Positions 1-8,104 of a DNA stretch of 64,000 nt are shown in pieces. The notes beneath the pieces were generated by a model, which searched no databases, had not been told where the DNA came from, and worked only from the letters and a program-made list of their open reading frames with translations. Location: positions 992,001 to 1,056,000 of the forward strand of contig NZ_FNSU01000003.1 in assembly GCF_900105325.1 (NCBI RefSeq), written 5' to 3'. The first letter of the stretch is position 1. Each line of letters begins with the position of its first letter. Source of the stretch: Pseudomonas marginalis (GTDB lineage Bacteria > Pseudomonadota > Gammaproteobacteria > Pseudomonadales > Pseudomonadaceae). The translations under genes and the position numbers were made by a program.

Positions 1-405
1 TTCATGAACCTGGGCCACGACTGCACACCGGCGATGCTGGGCTATGCGGTGATGGAAGGGGTGGGTTTCGGTTTGCTCGATGCGTTGCGCGCGGTGCAAT
101 CGACCGGCGCCGACGTGGGAGCCTGCGCCCTGGTGGGTGGCGGTGCGCGCAGTGAGTACTGGGCGCAGCTGCTGGCGAATATCCTGCAGCGGGAAATCTT
201 CACCTTGCAGGGCAGTGAATTGAGCGCGTGTATTGGCGCGGCAAAGCTCGGGTTTGTGGCGATGGGGCAGGGGGCGGAGCTGCTCGCGGCGGGGATGCCG
301 GTCAAAGCCCGGTACACACCTGACCTGAAGCAGCAGCCGGTGTTGGCGGCGCGTTATCGCAAGTTTCAAAGTTTGCTGCCCGCCGCCAAGGCCCTTCACG
401 ACTAG
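1..405 (+). CDS. xylB: Xylulokinase, C-terminal part (5' end outside window)
   Basis: This is the last 134 codons of an FGGY-family carbohydrate kinase; the reading frame is open from base 1, so the start lies upstream of the window. The fragment carries the family's C-terminal ATP-binding signature, a VGGGARS stretch followed by W-A-Q-L-L-A-N-I, and a downstream ACIGAAKLG segment typical of xylulokinases. The family phosphorylates D-xylulose to xylulose 5-phosphate in the cytoplasm, feeding the pentose phosphate pathway. The rest of the gene and any sugar-transport operon are not visible, so the exact sugar is inferred. The stop codon is followed directly by a repeat-rich spacer. Confidence 0.8.
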   Translation, partial: FMNLGHDCTPAMLGYAVMEGVGFGLLDALRAVQSTGADVGACALVGGGARSEYWAQLLANILQREIFTLQGSELSACIGAAKLGFVAMGQGAELLAAGMPVKARYTPDLKQQPVLAARYRKFQSLLPAAKALHD

Positions 406-410
406 GCTCC

Positions 411-766
411 TGTGGCGAGCGGGCCCGTTATGGTGAGCGGGCCTGTTGTGTGGGGAACGGGCTTGCTGTGGTGAGTGAGCTTGTTGTGGTGAGCGGGCTT
501 GTTGTGGTGAGTGAGCTTGTTGTGGTGAGCGGGCTTGCCCCGCGCTGGGCTGCGAAGCAGCCCCAATAAAGGCACCGCGTTTATCCAGGCATAGTGAGTA
601 GTCAGGTTTAGGGGCCGCTTCGCGCCCCAGCGCGGGGCAAGCCCGCTCACCACAGCAAGCCCGCTCACCACAACAAGCCTGCTTGCCACCTCACCACAAC
701 AAGCCCGCCTGCTACAGGAAGCCTGCTCGCCACACCAGGCCCACTCTCCACAGGAATCGGTGTGTT
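411..766. repeat. REP-like 29-bp inverted repeat flanked by 18-bp tandem repeats
   Basis: This 366-base gap holds no gene. At its centre is a perfect 29-base inverted repeat (521-549 and 626-654) whose arms contain gcgggcttgccccgcgc, the type of sequence found in Pseudomonas REP elements. To the left, about seven head-to-tail copies of an 18-base unit (gtggtgagcgggcttgtt and the variant gtggtgagtgagcttgtt) run from 411 to 538. To the right, about six more degenerate copies run in inverted orientation to about 766. The outer end of each long arm is itself one copy of the 18-base unit. It could act as a terminator for xylB and the convergent Lrp-type gene, but no clear T-tract is present. Confidence 0.8.
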
Positions 767-771
767 ACGGT

Positions 772-1215
772 TCAGTCGTTGGTCAGCGGCGGCAAACGTC
801 GCTTCACCGGGGTTTTCTTGACGATGGCGGTGTTGGTTTCGGCATAGGCATTGATCCGATCCAGCAGGCTGTCGAGATGGTCCATGGTGCGCACATGCAG
901 GCGTGCGATAAAGCAGTCTTCGCCGGTGACCTTGTCGCATTCGGTGAACTCCGGGATCGCCTGGATCTGCCGCTCCACCTCCTGCAATTTGCCGGGCAGG
1001 GGGCGGATGCGCACGATGGCTTGCAGCAGGTAGCCGAAGTGCCTGGGGTCGATGTCGACGGTGTAGTGGGTCAGCACGCCGCGTTCTTCCAGGCGGCGCA
1101 GGCGTTCGCCCACACTGGGCGAGGACAGCCCGGTGATGCCCGCCAGGGCCTTGAGGGATAACCGCGAGTCATCCATCAAAGCGGCGATCAGTTGCTGGTC
1201 GATCGTGTCAATCAT
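772..1215 (-). CDS. Lrp/AsnC-family transcriptional regulator
   Basis: A 147-residue protein with the standard two-part layout. An N-terminal winged helix-turn-helix lies at about residues 5-60 (recognition region S-L-K-A-L-A-G-I-T-G-L-S-S-P-S-V-G-E-R), followed by a RAM ligand-binding domain at about 65-140. These regulators usually bind an amino acid and form octameric discs on DNA. The gene is divergent from an EamA exporter, and the 109-base gap holds an imperfect palindrome. By analogy with other lrp/exporter pairs it probably controls that exporter in response to an amino acid. The ligand cannot be read from sequence. It is not global Lrp, which is longer and in a different context. Confidence 0.85.
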   Translation of the reverse strand: MIDTIDQQLIAALMDDSRLSLKALAGITGLSSPSVGERLRRLEERGVLTHYTVDIDPRHFGYLLQAIVRIRPLPGKLQEVERQIQAIPEFTECDKVTGEDCFIARLHVRTMDHLDSLLDRINAYAETNTAIVKKTPVKRRLPPLTND

Positions 1216-1232
1216 GGTGTTCGCCTAATAAG

Positions 1233-1260
1233 AAAAGGTGATTGCGGGATTTTGCCTTTT
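1233..1260. promoter_or_regulatory. Candidate Lrp-type operator between divergent genes
   Basis: The gap between the Lrp-type regulator and the exporter contains aaaaggtgatt and attttgcctttt, an imperfect AT-rich inverted repeat with arms matching at about 8 of 11 positions. Its place between two divergent starts suits shared regulation. Lrp-family sites are degenerate, so this is only a candidate. Confidence 0.35.
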
Positions 1261-1324
1261 TTAGTCACTGGAGCCGCGCACAAGCAGATTGCCATAATTG
1301 AGCCTCACTTGAGGAGCATCAATC

Positions 1325-2227
1325 ATGGGTTCATCCATCCGTCGCGGTTCGTGGGAAATGATCGCCGCCATGCTGATCTCGGGCACCATCGGCTGGTTTG
1401 TGCTGGTGTCCGGCGTGTCGGTGCTCGAAGTGGTGTTCTGGCGCTGCGTGATCGGCGGCCTGACCCTGTTGCTGGTGTGCGCGTTGCTCGGCTACCTTCG
1501 CCTGGACCTGCTCAGTTGGGCCACGTCCGGCCTGGCGATGCTCAGTGGCGTGGCAATTGTCGGCAACTGGTTGCTGCTGTTCGAGTCCTATTCCCGGGCG
1601 TCCATCGCCATCAGCACCGCGGTGTACAACGTGCAGCCGTTCATGTTGGTGATGCTGGCGGCGCTGTTCCTCGGGGAAAAGATCACCGTGCAGAAACTGG
1701 CGTGGCTGAGCCTGGCGTTCCTGGGAATGCTGGCGATTGTCACGGCCCATGGTAATCAGCCAACCGGCGACGATTACCTTGCAGGCATTGCCCTGGCACT
1801 GGGCGCGGCATTGCTGTACGCGATTGCCGCACTGATCATCAAGCGTTTGAAGGACGTACCACCGCATTTGATGGCGTTGATCCAGGTGACCACCGGCGCA
1901 GTGTTACTGGCGCCCTTGGTGCCTTGGAACAGCTTGCCTGCCACCACCAACGCCTGGGCGGCATTGGTCACGCTCGGCGTGGTGCACACCGGCTTGATGT
2001 ACGTGTTGCTGTATGGCGCGATCCAGAAACTGCCCACCGCCATCACCGGCGCACTGTCGTTTATCTACCCGATTGCGGCGATCTTCGTCGATTGGATTGC
2101 CTTCGGGCATCGCCTGGGTTGGCTGCAATGGCTGGGGGTGGCGGCGATCCTGCTGGCGGCGGCGGGGTCGCAGCGGGGCTGGTGGTGGCCCCGCTCCCAC
2201 AGGGTCAGTGCGTGCCCTGAAAGATGA
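1325..2227 (+). CDS. EamA-family (DMT superfamily) inner-membrane transporter
   Basis: A 300-residue, very hydrophobic protein with about ten predicted transmembrane segments arranged as two EamA repeats, each around 130 residues. This layout is characteristic of drug/metabolite transporters that export amino acids and related metabolites. The ATG is preceded by a clear GGAG at 1312-1315. It sits opposite an Lrp/AsnC-type regulator, which suggests amino-acid-responsive control. The last 23 bases overlap the end of the convergent rlhA gene, so the two C-termini are encoded on opposite strands of the same DNA. The substrate is unknown. Confidence 0.85.
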   Translation: MGSSIRRGSWEMIAAMLISGTIGWFVLVSGVSVLEVVFWRCVIGGLTLLLVCALLGYLRLDLLSWATSGLAMLSGVAIVGNWLLLFESYSRASIAISTAVYNVQPFMLVMLAALFLGEKITVQKLAWLSLAFLGMLAIVTAHGNQPTGDDYLAGIALALGAALLYAIAALIIKRLKDVPPHLMALIQVTTGAVLLAPLVPWNSLPATTNAWAALVTLGVVHTGLMYVLLYGAIQKLPTAITGALSFIYPIAAIFVDWIAFGHRLGWLQWLGVAAILLAAAGSQRGWWWPRSHRVSACPER

Positions 2228-4184
2228 TATTTTCCGGGTTGAAATGCTCCACCACACTGCCCGGCTGTGGCAACCCAAGGATATGCCCCTTGATCTTGCC
2301 AACCACGTGCATCTCGCAGGGTTTGCAGTCGAACTTCAACGTCAGCACTTCATCGCCGTGAATCAACTGCATCGGTGCGACCTTGGTCTTCACCCCTGTC
2401 ACCCCCTTGGCCTGTTTAGGGCACAGGTTGAAGGAGAAACGCAGGCAGTGCTTGGTGATCATCACCGGCACTTCGCCTTTCTCTTCATGGGCTTCAAAGG
2501 CTGCGTCGATCAGCTTCACCCCGTGACGGTGGTAGAAGTCGCGGGCTTTCTGGTTGTAGACGTTGGCCAGGAACGACAGGTGCGCTTCCGGGTACACCGG
2601 CGGCGGCGTGGTCTCGGCCTTGCGCCCGCCACGGGGGTGGGCGGCAACACGGGCGGCGGTCAACGCTTCGATCACTTCGCGGCGCAATGCCTTGAGCTGC
2701 GAGTTGGGAATGAAGAACGCCTGCGGTGCATCCAGTTCGATACGGGTGGCGTGATACTCGGTGGTACCGAGTTGGCCAAGCAGGTCGCGCAGGGTGTCCA
2801 GCGCCTGTTCCGGCTTGTTGGCCACGCCGAACGGGCCGGGCAGGGTGACGCTGGCGCAGATGCCTTCTTCGCTGGTCGCGGTGACGTCCAACTGCTCTTC
2901 ACGCAAACGCGCGACCCATGACAGGCCGATACGGCGTTCGGCCGAAGTCTTGAGCAACGCCTGCTGCCAGTTGTGGTCGAGGTTGCGGTTCAGCGGGTGG
3001 TTCGGGCGCAACTGATGCAGGCCGGCCGGCATTTCATTCGGCTCGACGCGGTAGCGGTAGCGCTTCTCGCCGTCCTCCTCGAACTCGCCTTTGGGCTCGG
3101 CGATGTTGGCGCGGAAACCCACCACTTCGCGCTTGACCAGCACATTGAGGCCGTCGCCGTTGGACAGCGGCTCATGGGTGATCACTTGCAGGTCACGCTT
3201 GCCGGCTTTTTCCACCATACCCACCGGCAAACCGGTGAAGGTCGGGGTGTCGAAGGCGCCGATGTCGATCTTGCGGTCGCTGACAAAGTAGTCGGTGCTG
3301 CCGCGGTGGAAGGTTTTCTCCGGGTCGGGCAGGAAGAAGTGCGCGGTACGGCCGCTGGACGCGCGGGCGAGGTCCGGACGGTCTTCGAGGATTTCGTCGA
3401 GGCGCTGGCGGTAATAGGCGGTGATGTTCTTCACATAGCCCATGTCCTTGTAGCGGCCTTCGATCTTGAACGAACGCACGCCGGCTTCCACCAGCGCGCG
3501 CAGGTTGGCGCTCTGGTTGTTGTCTTTCATCGACAGCAGGTGCTTTTCAAAGGCCACGACGCGGCCCTGGTCGTCTTTCAAGGTATACGGCAGGCGGCAC
3601 GCCTGGGAGCAGTCGCCACGGTTGGCGCTGCGGCCATTTTGCGCGTGGGAGATATTGCACTGCCCGGAGAACGCCACGCACAGGGCGCCGTGGATAAAGA
3701 ACTCGATGGCGGCATCGGTCTCGTCGGCGATGGCGCGGATTTCCTGCAGGTTCAGCTCGCGGGCCAACACCAACTGCGAGAACCCGGCCTGGTCGAGGAA
3801 CTTGGCGCGGCCCAGGGTACGAATATCGGTCTGGGTACTGGCGTGCAGTTCGATGGGCGGGATATCCAGTTCCATCACGCCCAGGTCCTGCACGATCAGC
3901 GCGTCGACACCGGCGTCGTAGAGCTGATGGATCAGCTTGCGCGCGGCTTCGAGTTCGTTGTCATGCAGGATGGTGTTGATAGTCGTGAACACGCGGGCGT
4001 GGTAACGACGGGCGAATTCCACCAGTTGGGCGATATCGCTCACCTCGTTGCACGCGTTATGGCGCGCGCCGAAGCTCGGGCCGCCAATGTAGATGGCGTC
4101 GGCGCCATGCAGGATGGCCTCGCGCGCGATGGCGACATCGCGGGCAGGGCTGAGCAATTCCAGGTGATGCTTGGGCAAGGACAT
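2205..4184 (-). CDS. rlhA: 23S rRNA 5-hydroxycytidine C2501 synthase (U32 peptidase family)
   Basis: A 659-residue member of the U32 'peptidase' family, which is now known to hydroxylate RNA. The length matches RlhA (YdcP) rather than the shorter tRNA enzyme TrhP (YegQ, about 450 residues). The N-terminal barrel opens with L-E-L-L-S-P-A-R-D. The conserved cysteine cluster falls at residues 169, 176, 192 and 196 (H-G-A-L-C-V-A-F-S-G-Q-C, then D-C-S-Q-A-C-R), as expected for the family's iron-sulfur or prephenate-dependent chemistry. The start at 4184 gives the usual MSLPKHH N-terminus; the longer frame upstream adds 35 unrelated residues. It appears to be transcribed alone. Confidence 0.85.
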   Translation of the reverse strand: MSLPKHHLELLSPARDVAIAREAILHGADAIYIGGPSFGARHNACNEVSDIAQLVEFARRYHARVFTTINTILHDNELEAARKLIHQLYDAGVDALIVQDLGVMELDIPPIELHASTQTDIRTLGRAKFLDQAGFSQLVLARELNLQEIRAIADETDAAIEFFIHGALCVAFSGQCNISHAQNGRSANRGDCSQACRLPYTLKDDQGRVVAFEKHLLSMKDNNQSANLRALVEAGVRSFKIEGRYKDMGYVKNITAYYRQRLDEILEDRPDLARASSGRTAHFFLPDPEKTFHRGSTDYFVSDRKIDIGAFDTPTFTGLPVGMVEKAGKRDLQVITHEPLSNGDGLNVLVKREVVGFRANIAEPKGEFEEDGEKRYRYRVEPNEMPAGLHQLRPNHPLNRNLDHNWQQALLKTSAERRIGLSWVARLREEQLDVTATSEEGICASVTLPGPFGVANKPEQALDTLRDLLGQLGTTEYHATRIELDAPQAFFIPNSQLKALRREVIEALTAARVAAHPRGGRKAETTPPPVYPEAHLSFLANVYNQKARDFYHRHGVKLIDAAFEAHEEKGEVPVMITKHCLRFSFNLCPKQAKGVTGVKTKVAPMQLIHGDEVLTLKFDCKPCEMHVVGKIKGHILGLPQPGSVVEHFNPENIIFQGTH

Positions 4185-4254
4185 AGTTTTTTTAGTCAGG
4201 CTTGTCACGGTTGAGGCGCGCATTGTAGCTGTGAAATGCCTGACCGGCATTACT

Positions 4255-4635
4255 TCAGGCTTGAGCGGCCATCGCGGTGACTTCCACACGCATGCCGTCT
4301 ACCGCCAGCGCAGCCACGCCAACCGCCGCACGCACGGGCCAGGGCTTGGCAAAAAAGCGTTTGTAGACCTCATTGAAGGCGGCGCGGTCGGCCATATCGG
4401 TCAGATAAATGGTCAGGTGCATGACCCGGTCCATGGAGCTGCCGGCCTTTTCCAGTGCGACTTTCAGCGCTTGCAGGGTACATTCGCTTTGCAGGGTGAT
4501 ATCGCCCAGTTCCAGGCTGCCGTCGGCGCGCGTAGGGATCTGGGTGGAGACCAGGATGCCGTTGAAACCGACAACGTCGGAAGAAATCGAGTCGGCATCC
4601 GGATCGGGGGTGTAGGACAGGTCGTGGTTGGCCAT
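4255..4635 (-). CDS. RidA/YjgF-family protein
   Basis: A 126-residue member of the YjgF/YER057c/UK114 family. These small trimeric proteins hydrolyse reactive enamine/imine intermediates or act in related deamination steps. Family features include the N-terminal F-N-G-I-L-V-S-T-Q-I-P strand, the central L-H-L-T-I-Y-L-T-D-M and the C-terminal P-V-R-A-A-V-G-V-A-A-L segment. The start at 4635 has an AGAGG about seven bases upstream and gives the usual length; the longer frame to 4698 is not supported. The canonical RidA arginine lies in the P-(V)-R-A motif. It lies 72 bases downstream of the fabF-like gene on the same strand, so the two are probably co-transcribed. Confidence 0.85.
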   Translation of the reverse strand: MANHDLSYTPDPDADSISSDVVGFNGILVSTQIPTRADGSLELGDITLQSECTLQALKVALEKAGSSMDRVMHLTIYLTDMADRAAFNEVYKRFFAKPWPVRAAVGVAALAVDGMRVEVTAMAAQA

Positions 4636-4707
4636 GGGCGCCTCTGGTTGGCAGTAACGGAAAGGCGCCATGGTCCCCGAAAACAATCCCAGGGGCAAAC
4701 CGCTGGC

Positions 4708-5976
4708 TTATACCCAGCGGCGGAACAACACGCTGGCATTCACGCCACCAAACCCGAAGCCGTTGGACAGCGCGTATTCAATCGCCATCGGCCGCGCGTC
4801 ACCGCGCACCATGTCCAGGCCCTCGGCCAGGTCATCCGGGTGTTCCAGGTTGAGGGTCACCGGTGCGACCTGATCGCGCAGGGCAAGTACGGTGAAGATC
4901 GCCTCAATGCCGCCCGCGGCGCCCAGCAAATGGCCGGTGGCGGACTTGGTCGAGCTGATCGCCAGGTGGCCACCGACACCGAATACGGTCCTGATGGCTG
5001 CCAATTCGCCTTTGTCGCCCACCGGCGTCGAGGTGGCGTGGGCATTCAGGTACTGCACCGCGGACGCCTCGATCCCCGCCTGACGCAACGCCTGCGTCAT
5101 CGCCCGGCGCGCACCGTCGCCGTCTTCCGGGCCGGCGGTCATGTGGTAGGCATCGGCACTGGTGCCATAGCCCACCAGCTCGGCAATCGGCTGGGCACCG
5201 CGTGCAAGGGCGTGTTGCAGTTCCTCGATGACCAGGATGCCGGCGCCTTCGCCCATGACAAAGCCGTCACGCGCCTGATCGAACGGGCGCGAGGCGCGCT
5301 CGGGGGCGTCGTTGAAGTCGCTGGACAACGCCCGCGCCGCCGCAAAGCCGCCCAGGCTGACGCGGTGGATCGCCGCTTCGGCGCCACCGCACACCGCCAC
5401 GTCCACTTCACCGGCACGGATCATCCGCGCAGCGTCGCCAATCGCCTGCACCCCCGCCGCACAGGCCGTGACCGGCGCTCCCAGCGGGCCTTTCAAGCCA
5501 TAGTTGATCGACACATGCCCGGCGGCCATGTTGCTCAGGAACGATGGAATGGTGAACGGCGACAAGCGTCGCGGCCCCTTGCTGTCGGTGGTACGTACCG
5601 CCTCGGCGATGGCCGGAAAACCGCCGACGCCCGAGGCGATGATGGTGGCGGTGCGTTCCTGCTGCTGCACGGTGTTCGGGGCCCAGCCGGCCTGCTTCAG
5701 GGCTTCGTCGGCCGCCGCCAGGGCGAACAGGATGAAACGGTCCATCTTGCGCTGCTCTTTTGCGGCCAGCAGGCGATCAGGATCGAACCCGGCTTCGGGG
5801 TCCTGCAGCACGCTCTGCACTTGGCCGCCGATGCTGATAGCCAGGTCGCCGATCAGTTCTTCAGGCAGGCGACGAATGCCCGACTGCCCGTTCAACAGGC
5901 GTTTCCAGGTTGACTCCACGTCAGCGCCCAACGGTGTCAGCGCACCCATGCCTGTCACAACGATACGTTTACTCAT
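4708..5976 (-). CDS. fabF: Beta-ketoacyl-ACP synthase II (FabF-like paralogue)
   Basis: A 422-residue thiolase-fold condensing enzyme that would elongate acyl-ACP with malonyl-ACP. The catalytic triad is intact: Cys172 in V-T-A-C-A-A-G, His313 in N-A-H-A-T-S-T-P, His349 in K-S-A-T-G-H-L. The GFGGVN motif near the C-terminus is present. The ATG at 5976 has a GGAG about ten bases upstream. It is not in a fab cluster with acpP, fabD or fabG, so it is a second, specialised copy comparable to FabF2 of P. aeruginosa. It is divergent from an HxlR regulator, with a strong palindrome between them, and followed by ridA. Its physiological substrate is unknown. Confidence 0.85.
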   Translation of the reverse strand: MSKRIVVTGMGALTPLGADVESTWKRLLNGQSGIRRLPEELIGDLAISIGGQVQSVLQDPEAGFDPDRLLAAKEQRKMDRFILFALAAADEALKQAGWAPNTVQQQERTATIIASGVGGFPAIAEAVRTTDSKGPRRLSPFTIPSFLSNMAAGHVSINYGLKGPLGAPVTACAAGVQAIGDAARMIRAGEVDVAVCGGAEAAIHRVSLGGFAAARALSSDFNDAPERASRPFDQARDGFVMGEGAGILVIEELQHALARGAQPIAELVGYGTSADAYHMTAGPEDGDGARRAMTQALRQAGIEASAVQYLNAHATSTPVGDKGELAAIRTVFGVGGHLAISSTKSATGHLLGAAGGIEAIFTVLALRDQVAPVTLNLEHPDDLAEGLDMVRGDARPMAIEYALSNGFGFGGVNASVLFRRWV

Positions 5977-6020
5977 GATCAATCGACTCCGGTTGCATTG
6001 AGGGTTCAGACTCTATGGAC

Positions 6021-6043
6021 GTCACTATCATGATGAAAGTAAC
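6021..6043. promoter_or_regulatory. Candidate HxlR operator between fabF-like and hxlR genes
   Basis: The sequence gtcactatcat-g-atgaaagtaac forms a 23-base palindrome in which nine of eleven base pairs match around a single central base. It lies 44 bases upstream of the fabF-like start and 40 bases upstream of the hxlR start. HxlR-family dimers bind such sites to control both divergent genes. This assignment comes from position and symmetry only. Confidence 0.55.
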
Positions 6044-6083
6044 ATGGCGTCACACAACTTTGCACCGGCCCCTAGGAACCTTT

Positions 6084-6572
6084 ATGCAACGCAAGTCCCT
6101 GACCCGCGACGAATGCCCCATCGCCCGCAGCCTCGAACGGGTAGGGGAGTGGTGGAGCATCCTGATCATGCGCGACGCGTTGCAGGGGTTGCGCCGCTTC
6201 GATGAGTTTTCGCGCAGCCTGGGCATTGCGCCGAACATGCTCACGCGCCGCCTGACAGCGTTGGTGGAGGCGGGGATGCTGGAGCGCAGGGCCTACAGTG
6301 AGCGGCCGCCGCGCTATGAATATGTGCCGACCGCCAAGGGCGAGGATTTCCGCATGGTGCTGATGTCGCTGGTGGCGTGGGGCAACCGGCATTACGCCGA
6401 AGAAGGCACCAGTGTCGAGTTGGTCGAGCGGGACACGGGGCGGCCGGTGCAGCCGATGTTGGCGAGTGCAGAGGGACACATCGTGCCGTTGGAGGACTGT
6501 GTGTTGCAGGCCGGCCCGGCGGCCAGTACCGGTATGCGGGAGCGCTTGGCTTCGCTTGCCGCAAAGCCTTGA
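6084..6572 (+). CDS. HxlR-family transcriptional regulator
   Basis: A 162-residue winged helix-turn-helix protein. It begins M-Q-R-K-S-L-T-R-D-E-C-P-I-A-R-S-L-E-R-V-G, the family's typical N-terminus with the single conserved Cys followed by P-I-A; this cysteine acts as a redox or electrophile sensor in some members. The DNA-binding core follows (R-F-D-E-F-S-R-S-L-G-I-A-P-N-M-L-T-R-R-L), and the last 50 residues are an extra C-terminal region. The start at 6084 with AGGAAC upstream is preferred over the in-frame ATG at 6015, which lies before the palindrome. It probably represses the divergent fabF-like/ridA pair. Confidence 0.85.
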   Translation: MQRKSLTRDECPIARSLERVGEWWSILIMRDALQGLRRFDEFSRSLGIAPNMLTRRLTALVEAGMLERRAYSERPPRYEYVPTAKGEDFRMVLMSLVAWGNRHYAEEGTSVELVERDTGRPVQPMLASAEGHIVPLEDCVLQAGPAASTGMRERLASLAAKP

Positions 6573-6696
6573 ATCCTGCGGGCTCAAGCAATAATTTGAC
6601 GCCAGAAAATAATCCTGCTGCGCCCCTTAAAGTCGCGTATTTCCCAGCCGATAGCGAGTCAAGACACAGGTTTTTCCGCACGGCTGAGGGCTCGTC

Positions 6697-8052
6697 ATGT
6701 TCAATACAACACTCAAAACCGAACTGGCGGCCAGGACGGCCGAAGTCACCGAGTACAAAGGACTGATCAGCGCCCTGGAACGCTCCATGGCGGTAGTCGA
6801 ATTCGACCTCAACGGCAAGGTCCTGCGTGCCAATGATAATTTCCTGAAAACCCTGGGCTACAGCCGCGACCAGTTGGCGAGCAAATCCCACCGGGACTTT
6901 TGCTTGCCGGCGCTGACCAACAGCCCGGCCTACAGCCAGTTCTGGGGGGAACTCAAGGCCGGTAAGTTCGTGTCGGGCACCTTCAAGCGCGTGGATGCCC
7001 ACGGCAAGACGGTCTGGTTGGAAGCCAGCTACAACCCGGTGCTGGATGAGCGTGGCCAAGTGCTGAAAGTGGTCAAGTACGCCCTGGATGTCACCGCCAA
7101 AGTCGAACAGGAGGCGGCGACCCGCAGCAAACTGGCCGCAGTGGATCGGGCCATGGCAGTGATCGAGTTCGACTTGAACGGTCAGGTGCTGGACGCCAAC
7201 GAGAACTTTCTGCACGTCATGGGCTATACGCTGGCCGAAATCAAAGGCAAGCACCACCGCCTGTTTTGCGAACCCAGCCTGATCAACAGCAGCGAGTACA
7301 CCGACTTCTGGCGACGCTTGAACAACGGTGAATTTTTCACCGGGCAATTCAAACGTCTAGGCAAGCATGGCCGTGTCGCGTGGCTGGAGGCCAGTTACAA
7401 CCCGGTCTACGACGGCGACGGCACGCTGATCAAGATCGTCAAGTTTGCCAGTGACATCACTGAACGCGTGGAAAAGTTCGAGGAAGACTCACGCGGCGCC
7501 TCCCGGGCCTACCATATTTCCTCCGAGACCGAGCGGTTTGCCGAGCACGGTACCCAGGTGATCCAGGATACGGCGACAGAGATGCGCCGGATCGCCGAGA
7601 ACATCGGCGCATCGGCGCGTCTGGTCGGGCAATTGGGCGAGCGCTCCGAGCAAATTACCGCCATCGTCAATACCATTCGAGGCATCGCCGACCAAACCAA
7701 CCTGTTGGCCCTCAACGCGGCCATCGAGGCTGCCCGTGCGGGCGACCAAGGGCGTGGTTTTGCCGTGGTGGCCGATGAGGTCAGGCAGTTGGCGGGGCGT
7801 ACCAGCCGCTCTACCGCGGAAATCGCCGAGATGATTGGCATGATCCTGTCGGAAACCCGCGACGCGGTGGCCAGCATGAGCTCCACCCAAGAGGGCGCGC
7901 AACGCGGTGTGAACCTGGCGGACCAGGCGGGTTCGGTGATTTTGCAGATTCGCACCAGCACCAGTGATGCGGTGCAGGCTGTGAGTATGTTTGCGTCGAA
8001 ACTGGATGAGTCGGAAGTGATTCCGAAAACTGCCGTCGGCTGGGTAGGCTGA
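6697..8052 (+). CDS. Soluble two-PAS methyl-accepting chemotaxis protein (BdlA/Aer-like)
   Basis: A 451-residue chemoreceptor without transmembrane segments. Two similar PAS domains (about residues 25-135 and 147-257; both contain the M-A-V-(V/I)-E-F-D-L-N-G start and the W-L-E-A-S-Y-N-P-V strand) are followed by a methyl-accepting signalling domain at about 265-440. The hairpin tip reads I-A-D-Q-T-N-L-L-A-L-N-A-A-I-E-A-A-R-A-G. This layout matches BdlA, the P. aeruginosa biofilm dispersion protein, and related cytoplasmic energy or redox sensors. Whether the PAS domains bind haem or flavin cannot be told. No che genes are nearby. Confidence 0.85.
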   Translation: MFNTTLKTELAARTAEVTEYKGLISALERSMAVVEFDLNGKVLRANDNFLKTLGYSRDQLASKSHRDFCLPALTNSPAYSQFWGELKAGKFVSGTFKRVDAHGKTVWLEASYNPVLDERGQVLKVVKYALDVTAKVEQEAATRSKLAAVDRAMAVIEFDLNGQVLDANENFLHVMGYTLAEIKGKHHRLFCEPSLINSSEYTDFWRRLNNGEFFTGQFKRLGKHGRVAWLEASYNPVYDGDGTLIKIVKFASDITERVEKFEEDSRGASRAYHISSETERFAEHGTQVIQDTATEMRRIAENIGASARLVGQLGERSEQITAIVNTIRGIADQTNLLALNAAIEAARAGDQGRGFAVVADEVRQLAGRTSRSTAEIAEMIGMILSETRDAVASMSSTQEGAQRGVNLADQAGSVILQIRTSTSDAVQAVSMFASKLDESEVIPKTAVGWVG

Positions 8053-8067
8053 TCGCGTTTTAGGCGT

Positions 8068-8090
8068 GGAGAGGGAGCCATTCCCTCTCC
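8068..8090. terminator. Hairpin between convergent MCP and porin genes
   Basis: The nine-base arms ggagaggga and tccctctcc form a perfect stem with a five-base loop. It lies just beyond both convergent stop codons and could end both transcripts. No T-tract follows on either strand, so it is a weak terminator candidate. Confidence 0.4.
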
Positions 8091-8104
8091 TGACAAGGCT
8101 CCCT

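Noticed and set aside
411..540. Tandem 18-base repeats resembling a CRISPR array
   Set aside because: The units are directly abutting with no variable spacers, and the sequence is a REP-arm expansion.
4171..5913. A 580-codon frame antisense to ridA and the fabF-like gene
   Set aside because: Shadow of GC-rich coding on the opposite strand; it spans two well-supported genes.
6015..6083. Earlier in-frame start for the HxlR regulator
   Set aside because: It would place the operator palindrome inside the coding region, and the family N-terminus begins at 6084.
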